Source of the DNA: Clostridium bovifaecis
GTDB taxonomy: Bacteria > Bacillota > Clostridia > Clostridiales > Clostridiaceae
Reading direction: 5' to 3'
Assembly (NCBI GenBank): GCA_009738435.1
Contig: CP046522.1
Span: 2,883,249 to 2,947,248 of the forward strand
Length of the DNA: 64,000 bases
A program made the translations under genes and the position numbers. Below are positions 54,141 through 62,318 of the stretch, in pieces (position 1 is the stretch's first letter; each line of letters starts with the position of its first letter). The notes beneath the pieces were generated by a model that worked only from the letters and a program-made list of their open reading frames with translations, was not told the DNA's origin and searched no databases.

Positions 54141-54919
54141 ATTTTAAGGCTTTTTTCCGTAGCCTCAAGCAGCTTATTAAGTTCCCCAACTTCTCCTTCT
54201 GAGATAAGCTTATTTAATTGATTTCTATAATTTTCTGCTTCTATGTTTCTACCTATAGATATAAGGGTAAAGATATTGCCCATTATATCAGATACTAGAC
54301 TAGACTTAACCTCAAACAATTTTTGAGCATCCATTATTTCATCCTTTATCTCAAGCATCTCCTGATCTAGATTAAATGCAGCATCTGCCGCACTTTTTAG
54401 CTTTTCCCTTATCTCTCCCGGAATTTGATGCTTATACTTATAGTTTAATGAATGTTCTACTGTTGCCCAAAAGTTCATAGCTAGAGTTCTTATTTGGAAT
54501 TCAGCTAATATTTCTCTAACTCCATCAGCCATATTTACAGGATATTTTACAATGATATGGTAACTCCTATATCCACTTGCTTTTACATCCGTTATATAAT
54601 CTTTCTCATACATTATTTGCATATCTTTTCTTTTTCGGATTAAATCTACAACTCTATATATATCATCTACAAATTGACACATTACTCTCATACCTGCTAT
54701 ATCTTCTAATTCATATTCTATTCTCTCTAAGGGTATATTAAATTTGTTTGCTTTCTCTAATATAGAAGAAAGTTCTTTTACCCTTCCTGTTACAAATTCA
54801 ATAGGTGAATTTTCATTTTTTCTTCTATATTCTCTTCTAATGCTCTTAAACTTAACTTTTAGTTCCTCTACTGCCTGCTCATAGGGTATAAGAAACTTCT
54901 TCCATTCCCTTACTGCCAT
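54131..54919 (-). CDS. Small alarmone synthetase ((p)ppGpp synthetase, RelA/SpoT nucleotidyltransferase domain only)
   Basis: A 262-residue cytoplasmic enzyme that transfers pyrophosphate from ATP to GDP or GTP. It has a RelA_SpoT synthetase domain without HD hydrolase or regulatory domains. Motifs: EFVTGRVKELSSILEKANK (~45), EDIAGMRVMCQFVDDIYR (~70, catalytic core), KDYITDVKASGYRSYHIIVK (~105, G-loop) and LRTLAMNFWATVEHSLNYKY (~148). The ATG at 54919 follows AAAGGA. It resembles the YjbM/YwaC class. It is monocistronic, with a terminator. Confidence 0.92.
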   Translation of the reverse strand: MAVREWKKFLIPYEQAVEELKVKFKSIRREYRRKNENSPIEFVTGRVKELSSILEKANKFNIPLERIEYELEDIAGMRVMCQFVDDIYRVVDLIRKRKDMQIMYEKDYITDVKASGYRSYHIIVKYPVNMADGVREILAEFQIRTLAMNFWATVEHSLNYKYKHQIPGEIREKLKSAADAAFNLDQEMLEIKDEIMDAQKLFEVKSSLVSDIMGNIFTLISIGRNIEAENYRNQLNKLISEGEVGELNKLLEATEKSLKIYK

Positions 54920-55151
54920 ACTATTCATCCTTTACATATGTATTATTTTACTTGATTATGTTTTAAATAAATGTTGATTTTTACATTTATCTAAATTTTA
55001 TTTCAGCTAAATATTAAATATTACTATAATATTATAATACACAATTAGATTACATATAAATGATTCTATAAAAAATTTATGATTTTTCTCCTTTTTTTTG
55101 CTATAATTTATATATACGAATTTTTTTGTAATTTTAGGGTGGTGGCAAATA

Positions 55152-56015
55152 ATGAATAATATACTTTCTGGATTAGATGAATTAGGTTTTAGTGATATAA
55201 ATCATGTAGAACTCTATACAAAAAATAGTGAAAATGAAAATAAGGATAAAGAGCTAGCTGAACAAAACATCCAAAAGGAAATGAGTTATTTATATGATAA
55301 AAAAATCATTTGTCCTGTTTGTGGTGCTAACTTTACAGTAAAAGCTATTAAAACTTCTTCATACAAGATGAAAAGTAAAGATAGTGACTTTTTTATTAAA
55401 TACGAATTAATAAATCCCTATTTTTATGATGTTTGGATATGCAATGATTGTGGATATTCAGCTATGAAAGCTGATTTTGAAAAAATAAAAAGCTTCCAGA
55501 AGGAGTTAGTAAAAACGAATATAACTTCTAAGTGGAAAGGAAGATCTTATAGTGTACCTTATGATATAAATACTGCTATTGAGAGATATAAATTATCTTT
55601 GCTAAATTACTTTTATATTGAAGCAAAATCAAGTAAAAAGGCTATGAATTGTTTGAAATTAGCATGGCTATTTAGAATGCTTGAAGACACAAAAAGTGAA
55701 CAGGATTATCTAATTCAAGCTCTAAAGGGTTTCGACGAAGCCTATTTTAATGAGGACTTCCCAATTTACGGCATGAACAAGTTTACAGTCATGTATTTAA
55801 TTGGAGAACTTCATAGAAGATTAGGAAATACTGAAGATGCCCTCTTATGGTTTGGTAATGTCATTACTTCCTCAAACTCACCAAAAAAAATTAAGGACAT
55901 GGCAAGAGAGCAAAAAGATTTAATAAAAAAACCTAATATTCTTGAGGAAGAAGATTCTTCTCAAAGTAATTCTAGTAAGAAGAAGGGGTTCTTTTCCTCA
56001 TTCTTTAGTAGATAA
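55152..56015 (+). CDS. DUF2225 family protein
   Basis: A 287-residue soluble protein. Two Cys pairs, CPVCGANF (~54) and CNDCGYSA (~97), form a likely zinc site that defines DUF2225. A helical, TPR-like C-terminal half follows (KKAMNCLKLAWLFRMLEDTK, AYFNEDFPIYGMNKFTVMYL, IGELHRRLGNTEDALLWFGN). The end is rich in Ser and Lys. The function is unknown. GGTGG precedes the ATG. A long perfect hairpin follows the gene. Confidence 0.87.
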   Translation: MNNILSGLDELGFSDINHVELYTKNSENENKDKELAEQNIQKEMSYLYDKKIICPVCGANFTVKAIKTSSYKMKSKDSDFFIKYELINPYFYDVWICNDCGYSAMKADFEKIKSFQKELVKTNITSKWKGRSYSVPYDINTAIERYKLSLLNYFYIEAKSSKKAMNCLKLAWLFRMLEDTKSEQDYLIQALKGFDEAYFNEDFPIYGMNKFTVMYLIGELHRRLGNTEDALLWFGNVITSSNSPKKIKDMAREQKDLIKKPNILEEEDSSQSNSSKKKGFFSSFFSR

Positions 56016-56070
56016 TATTTCAACTAACATCTAATTTTTAACTCTCTAAACGGACTTTTAGTTTCTTATA

Positions 56071-56125
56071 AAAATAATGTAAACCAGTTAGAATAAATAA
56101 CATTCTAACTGGTTTACATTATTTT
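56071..56125. terminator. Bidirectional terminator, 24-bp perfect stem
   Basis: Arms 56071-56094 and 56102-56125 are exact complements with loop AAATAAC. It ends both the DUF2225 transcript and the convergent phosphoesterase, whose stop codon lies in the stem. Confidence 0.9.
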
Positions 56126-56795
56126 TATCGGATCAAAATTTATATAATCACAAGATGTCATAATATATTCTATTCCATTTTGCTTTCCTTCAAAAACATG
56201 CTTTAAGGAAGGTCCATGCAAATGCCCATATACAACCTTTTCCACTCCATACTGTTCAAATATATTTGTAAAATCAGAGTTCTCAAATTTATCATTTACT
56301 GGAGGATAGTGAATCATAACGATTATCTTATTATATCCAGCCTCTACAGCTTTATCTAAAGATATCTTTAGACGTATTTGTTCCCTATTATATCTTCATA
56401 TCATGGTCACTATACTTTTCCCCTGGAATAGTCCATCCTCTTGTGCCGCAAATCGCATAATTTTCATAAGTAAAAAAATTATTTTGCACGAAACTTATAT
56501 CTTCATAAAGGCTGTTAAGCTTGCTTATACTTCCCCACCAATAATCATGGTTACCTTTTGAAATTATCTTTCTTCCTGGAAGTCTATGTATCCATTGCAA
56601 ATCTGCCTTGCCATCTTCTATTTTCATTGACCATGAAATATCTCCTGCTATTAATATTGTATCTTTATCAGTAATTTTTTTTATCCAATTTTCTTTTATT
56701 CTTTCATCATGATTATACCATTGCTCTCCAAATACATCCATAGGCTTATCGCTTGAGAGAGATAAATGCAAATCAGATATAGCATAAAGCCCCAT
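56114..56795 (-). pseudogene. Metallophosphoesterase (calcineurin-like), frameshifted
   Basis: Reads as a ~228-residue phosphoesterase. The first frame (to TAA near 56388) has YAISDLHLSL (metal ligands), ILIAGDISWSM and SKGNHDYWWG, the D-x-H, GD and GNHD motifs. The second frame gives IIVMIHYPPVNDKFE and VVYGHLHGPS, the last metal histidines. Inserting TA in the AT-run near 56387-56394 restores KIYNREQIRL, the joining sequence expected for this family. The start is likely ATG 56795, with GAAGGTG upstream. It lies 11 bp downstream of the FlhB-like gene and is probably co-transcribed with it. Confidence 0.84.
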
Positions 56796-56806
56796 TTCCA
56801 TCACCT

Positions 56807-57085
56807 TCAATCTGTTAATCTATCTATATCCATTACATAAGCTATTACTTCCGCTACTGCATTATATAGTTCTTCTGGAATATTGCTGCCTACATCAACA
56901 TTAGTTAATAACTCTGCTAATTCCTTGTTATATACTACTGGAACTTCATTCTTCTCAGCCTCTTCAAGAATTTTATCGGCTACATAGCCCATTCCAGCTG
57001 CGGTGACAACAGGAGCATCATAATTACTTTCATATTTTAAAGCCGCCGCTCTTTTTCTTTCAACCATATTTGTATTATCCCCCAC
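56807..57085 (-). CDS. FlhB C-terminal-like protein (EscU/YscU/HrcU family, free-standing)
   Basis: A 92-residue protein corresponding to the cytoplasmic tail of the flagellar export switch FlhB, without its membrane domain. Family traits: KRAAALKYESNYDAPVVTAAG (~10-30), DKILEEAEKNEVPVVYNKEL (~38-57) and IPEELYNAVAEVIAYV near the end. The autocleavage NPTH motif, which lies earlier in FlhB, is not part of it. It corresponds to YlqH of B. subtilis. It is preceded by a FliK-like gene. No flagellar operon is here, so the role may differ from export switching. Confidence 0.85.
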   Translation of the reverse strand: MGDNTNMVERKRAAALKYESNYDAPVVTAAGMGYVADKILEEAEKNEVPVVYNKELAELLTNVDVGSNIPEELYNAVAEVIAYVMDIDRLTD

Positions 57086-57102
57086 TAAAGCTTCTCATTC
57101 TA

Positions 57103-58794
57103 CTAAACCTTAAAGTTTATTCTTGTGAATTCATTATCTTCAAAAAACCCTCTACATTCAACTAGGCTGGATTCTTTTTCCTTTTCTTTTACTTCTATAT
57201 TAGCACTATATCCTATTTCACTTAATTTTTTAGACAATTTTTCTTTTCCTAGTTTCAAAGCCTTAACCCAATCTCTTTCACATTTTATATCCACATTCAT
57301 GTTAGAATTTAAAACTTTAATATAGGCATCTACTACTCCCATACTCATAGTTTTAACACAAACTACAAATTTAACATTAGTAGAGTCTATCTTTTTTCCT
57401 TTTTTTCTATCATCCTTAACTATTAGCTTACATTGATACTCATTATCTTTAAACTTAATAGGAACATCTAAATAATAATACTGATTAGATATAGAATTAA
57501 ACACCTTAAAGTCATTAGAATTATGCTGAAGGCCTTGGAGTATTTTATTAAAAACTTCAGACTTGCCATTATTATTTTCTTCTATAAGCTGTTTTATTAT
57601 ATGTTTCATTTCATTAATCTTGCTATTTAGCTCTTCTTTTACCCTTTGAGAAGTTTCAATATTTTTATTAATTAACTTATCTTCAGCATAAGTTTTCTCT
57701 GACTCTATATCTTTATAGCTCAATTTAGAGTTATTTTCTATTCTATCTATATTTACTGATTCTTCTTTATCTCCATTAACTTGTACTTCTTTATTTTGAG
57801 ATATTTCCCCTTCAGCTGTCCTTTTATTTTCGTTAGATGTATCCATGTATTTTCCTGAATTTTGAGATATAGCATCTTCTGCATCTATATCTAGCAATTT
57901 CTTTAATATTTCTTTTCCAGATAACTCCTTCACGTCTTCTCTATAAATGTTTTGTGCAGACAAATTCTTTTTAGATGAGCTGAGCTCTATATCTACTTCT
58001 TCTATTTCCTTTTGGACTTTGATACCGAGTAGATTTTTATCTTTAATCTTAATATTTGATTCGTTTAAATAATCTTGACTTTCTCCATTCTTTAAAATAA
58101 CTTCTCCTATATCAGCTAATCCTCTATATATGCTTATAGGAGCCTTGTTTATTTTATTAAAGCTCCTTATATTTTCCTCAGTAAGGTCTATATTATTCTC
58201 TAGCATAGTGAAGAATTCATCTATATTTAATCCTTTAAATTCTTTAAAAAATCCTTTTAATAACTTTTGTATATTTTCTCCTTTTTGACTGTTTACGCTA
58301 ATCTCTTTATTGTTTAGATACTTCAAAATAAAGTTTTCCTCTTCATTTGGATTATTTATTATCCTATTTTGAAAATCTAACAAAGACTTTGTTTTTGATA
58401 TATTCTCTTTAGTTAATGACATGTTCCATTTTATCATTTTTTCTAATATACTGTAATCTTCTTTTTTAACCTTAATTCCCTGTTCCTCTAAAGTATCTAG
58501 TATGAAATTTTCCTTTATTTTCTCCTTATCTTCAAGTATCTTCAGTATAATTTTACCTTGCTCATATCCTTCAACTTCAAATTTCATCAATTTATTTGGT
58601 GTGAAATCCATATTCTGTCTAATTTGTGCTGAAAACTGCCATCCATCTAAAAGCTTTAAAATAGCCTCATTATCTATCTTGTCCAAGCTAATAATCCTAG
58701 CAGAAAATTTTTCTCCTAGCTCAAAGGAAATCTTTTTACGAACCCTTTTAGCATCTACATCATAGGCACTATTTACATTCAAAATTCCTGGCAT
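57103..58794 (-). CDS. Long protein with a FliK-like C-terminal region (YlqG-like)
   Basis: A 563-residue soluble protein. The ATG at 58794 follows GGAGGTGAAATTA. The N-terminal part is a compact domain (MPGILNVNSAYDVDAKRVRK, FSARIISLDKIDNEAILKLL), the middle (~130-400) is a long, charged, low-complexity helical linker, and the C-terminal ~110 residues (YYLDVPIKFKDNEYQCKLIV, TMSMGVVDAYIKVLNSNMNV) look like the flagellar hook-length control (FliK) C-terminal fold. B. subtilis has an analogous pair, ylqG-ylqH. It ends 17 bp before the FlhB-like gene. Confidence 0.65.
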   Translation of the reverse strand: MPGILNVNSAYDVDAKRVRKKISFELGEKFSARIISLDKIDNEAILKLLDGWQFSAQIRQNMDFTPNKLMKFEVEGYEQGKIILKILEDKEKIKENFILDTLEEQGIKVKKEDYSILEKMIKWNMSLTKENISKTKSLLDFQNRIINNPNEEENFILKYLNNKEISVNSQKGENIQKLLKGFFKEFKGLNIDEFFTMLENNIDLTEENIRSFNKINKAPISIYRGLADIGEVILKNGESQDYLNESNIKIKDKNLLGIKVQKEIEEVDIELSSSKKNLSAQNIYREDVKELSGKEILKKLLDIDAEDAISQNSGKYMDTSNENKRTAEGEISQNKEVQVNGDKEESVNIDRIENNSKLSYKDIESEKTYAEDKLINKNIETSQRVKEELNSKINEMKHIIKQLIEENNNGKSEVFNKILQGLQHNSNDFKVFNSISNQYYYLDVPIKFKDNEYQCKLIVKDDRKKGKKIDSTNVKFVVCVKTMSMGVVDAYIKVLNSNMNVDIKCERDWVKALKLGKEKLSKKLSEIGYSANIEVKEKEKESSLVECRGFFEDNEFTRINFKV

Positions 58795-58811
58795 TAATTT
58801 CACCTCCAAAC

Positions 58812-58877
58812 AAATTAGTTGAAAGTGGAAAACGGAGAACGAAAATGTTTTCCACTTTCCAATTTCAGTTTTCCACT
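58812..58877. repeat. Intergenic repeat with 13-bp hairpin
   Basis: GAAAGTGGAAAAC (58821-58833) pairs with 58847-58859, then CAGTTTTCCACTTTAC. The GTGGAAA/TTTCCAC words recur at 11.8 and 46.2 kb. Confidence 0.65.
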
Positions 58878-60098
58878 TTACATTATAACGATTTTGTAAT
58901 AGTTTTTCTTACCTTTCTTGATGAGGGCACTTCCATCCTTAAAGTCTTCTTCTTTTAAAGCTAAGTTTGGATCTTCTACTTTATTATCGTTCATATATAG
59001 TCCACCTTGCTCAATTAATCTTCTTCCCTCTTTTTTTGATGGGATTACTTTTCCACTTAATAGTATATCTAATAATGATGTATTTATATCATTCTTTGAT
59101 ATTTCTATAGTTGGAACGTTGCTCATATCTGCTCCGCCACCAAATAAAGCTTCTGCTGCTGATTGAGCTTTTTTTGCTTCTTCTTCTCCATGTACAAGCT
59201 TAGTTACTTCATATGCTAAGACCTTTTTAGCTTCATTTATCGCAGCATCTTTTAGAGCTCCAAGCCTTCTAACCTCACCCATTGGCAAGAAAGTAAGTAA
59301 TGCTAAACATTTTTCTACATCTGCATCATTCACGTTTCTCCAGTATTGATAAAACTCATATGGTGAAGTTTTCTCTGGATCAAGCCATAAGGCTCCTTTT
59401 TCAGTTTTACCCATTTTCTTTCCTTCACTATTAGTTAATAGCGTACAAGTCATTGCATAAGCTGGCTTTCTTTCTTTTCTCCTTATGAGATCCATTCCAG
59501 CTATCATATTAGACCATTGATCATCTCCACCAAGCTGCATAACGCAACCATATCTTCTATTTAACTCTAAAAAGTCATATCCTTGCATCAACATATAATT
59601 AAACTCTAAGAAAGATAGTCCTTTTTCTAATCTTTGTTTAAAACATTCTGCTGTAAGCATTTTGTTAACAGAAAAATGCACTCCGATTTCTCTTATAAAT
59701 TCTACATAATTTAGATTTAAAAGCCAATCTCCATTATCAACTAATATAGCTTTATCATCTTCAAAGTCTATAAATCTTGTAATTTGCTTCTTTATTCTTT
59801 GAACATTTTTTTCTATATCTTTTCTTTCAAGCATTTTTCTCATATCTGTTTTTCCACTTGGATCTCCAACCATTACAGTTCCACCACCAACTAAAGCTAT
59901 TGGTCTGTGACCTGCCTTTTGCATATGAGACATAAACATTAAAGCAATAAAATGCCCTACATGAAGACTATCGGCTGTAGGATCAAAACCTATATAGAAT
60001 GTAATCTTTTCTTTTCCTAAAAGCTCCTTTATCTCATCTTCATGTGTGGTTTGCTTTATATATCCACGCTCACTTAAAATATCAAATACATTTTCCAT
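58878..60098 (-). CDS. tyrS: Tyrosyl-tRNA synthetase
   Basis: A 406-residue class I synthetase that charges tRNA-Tyr. The signature [20 protein letters not shown] (~37-56) holds the HIGH-like [13 protein letters not shown] (~230) is the KMSKS-type motif, and an S4 RNA-binding domain lies at ~345-405 ([28 protein letters not shown]). [20 protein letters not shown] and [20 protein letters not shown] are further catalytic blocks. The length fits TyrRS of the TyrS class. It is controlled by the T-box leader upstream. Confidence 0.97.
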   Translation of the reverse strand: MENVFDILSERGYIKQTTHEDEIKELLGKEKITFYIGFDPTADSLHVGHFIALMFMSHMQKAGHRPIALVGGGTVMVGDPSGKTDMRKMLERKDIEKNVQRIKKQITRFIDFEDDKAILVDNGDWLLNLNYVEFIREIGVHFSVNKMLTAECFKQRLEKGLSFLEFNYMLMQGYDFLELNRRYGCVMQLGGDDQWSNMIAGMDLIRRKERKPAYAMTCTLLTNSEGKKMGKTEKGALWLDPEKTSPYEFYQYWRNVNDADVEKCLALLTFLPMGEVRRLGALKDAAINEAKKVLAYEVTKLVHGEEEAKKAQSAAEALFGGGADMSNVPTIEISKNDINTSLLDILLSGKVIPSKKEGRRLIEQGGLYMNDNKVEDPNLALKEEDFKDGSALIKKGKKNYYKIVIM

Positions 60099-60127
60099 TT
60101 TTCTTCCTCCATGTTTAAAATATAATA

Positions 60128-60390
60128 ATAAAAAAATCCCTTTATATTAAATATAAAGGGACGAATTTTCTCCGCGGTACCACCCAAGTTGATATGCCTT
60201 GCATATCCGCTTCTTCCCTATAACGTTGGGACTCCGTATCAACCTACTAAGCATCTACTGCAATTCAGTTTAAGATTCAAGAATGTATTTCACTATATTC
60301 CTCAACTAGTTTGCACCTTCCACTAGCTCTCTGCATGATTTATATAGTTACTTCTTTCCATCATTATCTTTATTCCTTATGGATTTACAT
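60128..60390 (-). promoter_or_regulatory. T-box riboswitch leader of tyrS (tyrosine)
   Basis: Minus strand GGGTGGTACCGCGG (about 60185-60172) is the T-box. The terminator stem AAATCCCTTTATATT with its complement (60136-60160) has a T-run. In Stem I the specifier reads GAA-A-TAC-A, with TAC (Tyr) at 60287-60285. Confidence 0.93.
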
Positions 60391-60393
60391 ACT

Positions 60394-60422
60394 ATTATAT
60401 AAACATTCTTTATTAAATGCAA
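60394..60422 (-). promoter_or_regulatory. Promoter of the tyrS T-box transcript
   Basis: Minus strand TTGCAT (60422-60417), 17 bp, TATAAT (60399-60394). Confidence 0.8.
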
Positions 60423-60469
60423 GAAATAATATAATAAAAATGTGATATATTTTTATTAGTATAGGAATA

Positions 60470-60560
60470 GAGGTTATAAAACATAAAGTGGAGAGATGGA
60501 GATTTACTCTATTTAAAAGTCTCCACTACCTCCACTACTCAACTTCTCCACTAAGAATTT
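60470..60560. repeat. Intergenic purine/pyrimidine repeat
   Basis: GTGGAGAGATGGAGATTTAC is followed by AAAAGTCTCCACTACCTCCACTACTCAACTTCTCCACT, written here in parts: AGTCTCCACTACCTCCAC and TTCTCCACT. It is close in style to the stretch at 4056-4142. No gene is seen. Confidence 0.6.
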
Positions 60561-60580
60561 TGTTACATAAATTTCTTCAG

Positions 60581-60991
60581 CTACGCAACATACTTTTTCA
60601 TAAATTCAGGCATGATACCCTTTTCAAAGTTTATATTTAGATAGAAGTCAACATCATATTTCTGTGATAATTTTTCAATTGCATAAAATAAATGTGCCGC
60701 ATCTTCAATATCTCCTTCTATGATATTAAACAAGCCATCTATATAGATAGTACCAATATCATAGTCTTCTGATAAAATGCCGCACAAAAATCCGTAGAAG
60801 TGACTACAGTCTTTTAACTCATATTCTTCTGTTGAAATAAACCTAATTCTCCTATCCAATTGGAACATAGGTCTCTTGTCATCGTCGATATAAACTATAT
60901 TACCTTTTGAATCTCTAACTTTTTCATTAGCAGAATCAATCAAAAATTTAGTTTTACCTGAACCTTTCCTATCACAAAAAACATGAAGCAT
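60581..60991 (-). CDS. Small P-loop protein
   Basis: A 136-residue cytoplasmic protein. Near its start it has a Walker A motif, FCDRKGSGKTKFLID (~5-19), and a hydrophobic stretch ending in Asp (IGTIYIDGLFNII, ~85) as a Walker B candidate. It is too short for a full AAA+ or kinase domain. The ATG at 60991 follows AAGGAGTGG; an earlier GTG would overlap that site. Clostridial homologues are sometimes labelled PilT-like, but no pilus genes are here, so that name is not supported. It lies upstream of the tyrS leader and downstream of the AlbA_2 gene with an 86-bp gap. Confidence 0.65.
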   Translation of the reverse strand: MLHVFCDRKGSGKTKFLIDSANEKVRDSKGNIVYIDDDKRPMFQLDRRIRFISTEEYELKDCSHFYGFLCGILSEDYDIGTIYIDGLFNIIEGDIEDAAHLFYAIEKLSQKYDVDFYLNINFEKGIMPEFMKKYVA

Positions 60992-61077
60992 GTTAACCAC
61001 TCCTTTTTTTATTTATCAGTATAATTATATACAATATAATTATATAATATTCTGAATTTTCTTTCAATGTTATTCTA

Positions 61078-62250
61078 TTATGTTGTAAAAAACTTTTCTT
61101 TTACAATGTTCACCCCTGGATAAATGACTTTAAAACTATTATCTTTTAAAGAATTTACAAATATAACTTTACTATTCTTTTTAAATGCCTTTTTCATCCT
61201 AGAAAATCCTCTACCTGATTGAGTAAATCTTTTACTATCATCTAAAGTTATGAGTTTTTCATAAATCCACATATTTCTTTTTATATAATTATGAGAATAT
61301 GCTCCTGCATCCTTCGTATCTTTTAACAGAACTCCAGGACTAATTACTTTTACACTATTATATCCTATAACAACTTCAATTTCCTTATTCATAATAGTAT
61401 AGTCCCTATATAGAACTGCATTCTTAACAGCTTCATGAACAGCAAAAAGAGGATAGTTTTTGGGAATTACCTCAGACATTATCTTTTCGCTTTTATCTAA
61501 AATATTTAGTAAATCACCTTGTATTATATTAACCTCATCTACACTCCTATTTACTTTATTTATAATTCTTACCATATTATGTGGTGCATATACATAATTC
61601 ATCTTAGAAAAAACTAATGCGCCGCCTAAGGTTACATAATACTTCTTAGCTTCTTCATCTAGATAAATAATCCTAGCATTTTCCATAAGGGTTATTCTGT
61701 TCTCATCATTTGCCTCTATGCCATGATTTTTAAAGTATTTGTCTACTAAAGTAGTATCCAAATCATCTATACTACTTTTAACAACAGGAGTAAGTTCTAT
61801 ATTTAAATTCATATTTTCTTGGAAAGCTGTAATCAACTCTTGCTTTCTCATAGTATCTGTAGTAGAGCCCCTCCTAACATAAAAAGCACCATTATCTCTG
61901 ATTTGGTATGGCTTTTGATTGCTTTGAAATATGGTAATAACAGCTATATCCTTTCCTTCCACTCTCAAAATTTCCAAGCTTATAGGAATAGGCGGCTCGC
62001 ATCTTGAACACACTACCTGTTGGATTTGCTCTTCAGTAAAGCTCGACTTCTCAATACCTATTATTCTTCTAGTCTTATCCTCTACCCCTATTATAAGATA
62101 TCCTCTTCCCCCTCTTGAGTTTGCTATAGCACATATATCTTTTGCTAGTTCCTTTTTACCATTTTCACAGTTTAAATCCAACTGCAGCTTATAATCTAAT
62201 TTAACACCTTCATGTCTATTTAGCAGACTCATCAACTTTTTTTTATTCAT
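61078..62250 (-). CDS. AlbA_2 (Schlafen-like) domain protein, putative transcriptional regulator
   Basis: A 390-residue protein. The ATG at 62250 follows GGGTAGGA. The N-terminal AlbA_2 domain (~10-130) is clear: EGVKLDYKLQLDLNCENGKKE, DICAIANSRGGRGYLIIGVE and YQIRDNGAFYVRRGSTTDTM. The C-terminal half resembles the GHKL-like/HATPase_c_4 region of such proteins (AVHEAVKNAVLYRDYTIMNK, VKVISPGVLL, GRGFSRMKKAFKKN). Such proteins are annotated as transcriptional regulators or RecG-like, and a nucleic-acid role is probable; the target is unknown. It stands alone between the P-loop gene and the diguanylate cyclase. Confidence 0.78.
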   Translation of the reverse strand: MNKKKLMSLLNRHEGVKLDYKLQLDLNCENGKKELAKDICAIANSRGGRGYLIIGVEDKTRRIIGIEKSSFTEEQIQQVVCSRCEPPIPISLEILRVEGKDIAVITIFQSNQKPYQIRDNGAFYVRRGSTTDTMRKQELITAFQENMNLNIELTPVVKSSIDDLDTTLVDKYFKNHGIEANDENRITLMENARIIYLDEEAKKYYVTLGGALVFSKMNYVYAPHNMVRIINKVNRSVDEVNIIQGDLLNILDKSEKIMSEVIPKNYPLFAVHEAVKNAVLYRDYTIMNKEIEVVIGYNSVKVISPGVLLKDTKDAGAYSHNYIKRNMWIYEKLITLDDSKRFTQSGRGFSRMKKAFKKNSKVIFVNSLKDNSFKVIYPGVNIVKEKFFTT

Positions 62251-62289
62251 AATTCCTACCCTCAATTTCGTGCTCATTATATTCTATTC

Positions 62290-62318
62290 AAAAAAGGACG
62301 ATGAATTCCTCATCGTCT
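62290..62318 (-). terminator. Terminator of the diguanylate cyclase gene
   Basis: GACGATGA pairs with TCATCGTC over a 5-nt loop, then a T6 run on the minus strand. Confidence 0.85.

Noticed and set aside
56807..58794. Part of a flagellar or type III secretion operon.
   Set aside because: No other flagellar or secretion gene lies within the window, and the FlhB-like protein lacks the membrane domain.
60581..60991. Twitching motility ATPase PilT.
   Set aside because: The protein is only 136 residues, with a Walker A motif but none of the PilT-specific Asp/His boxes, and there are no pilus genes.
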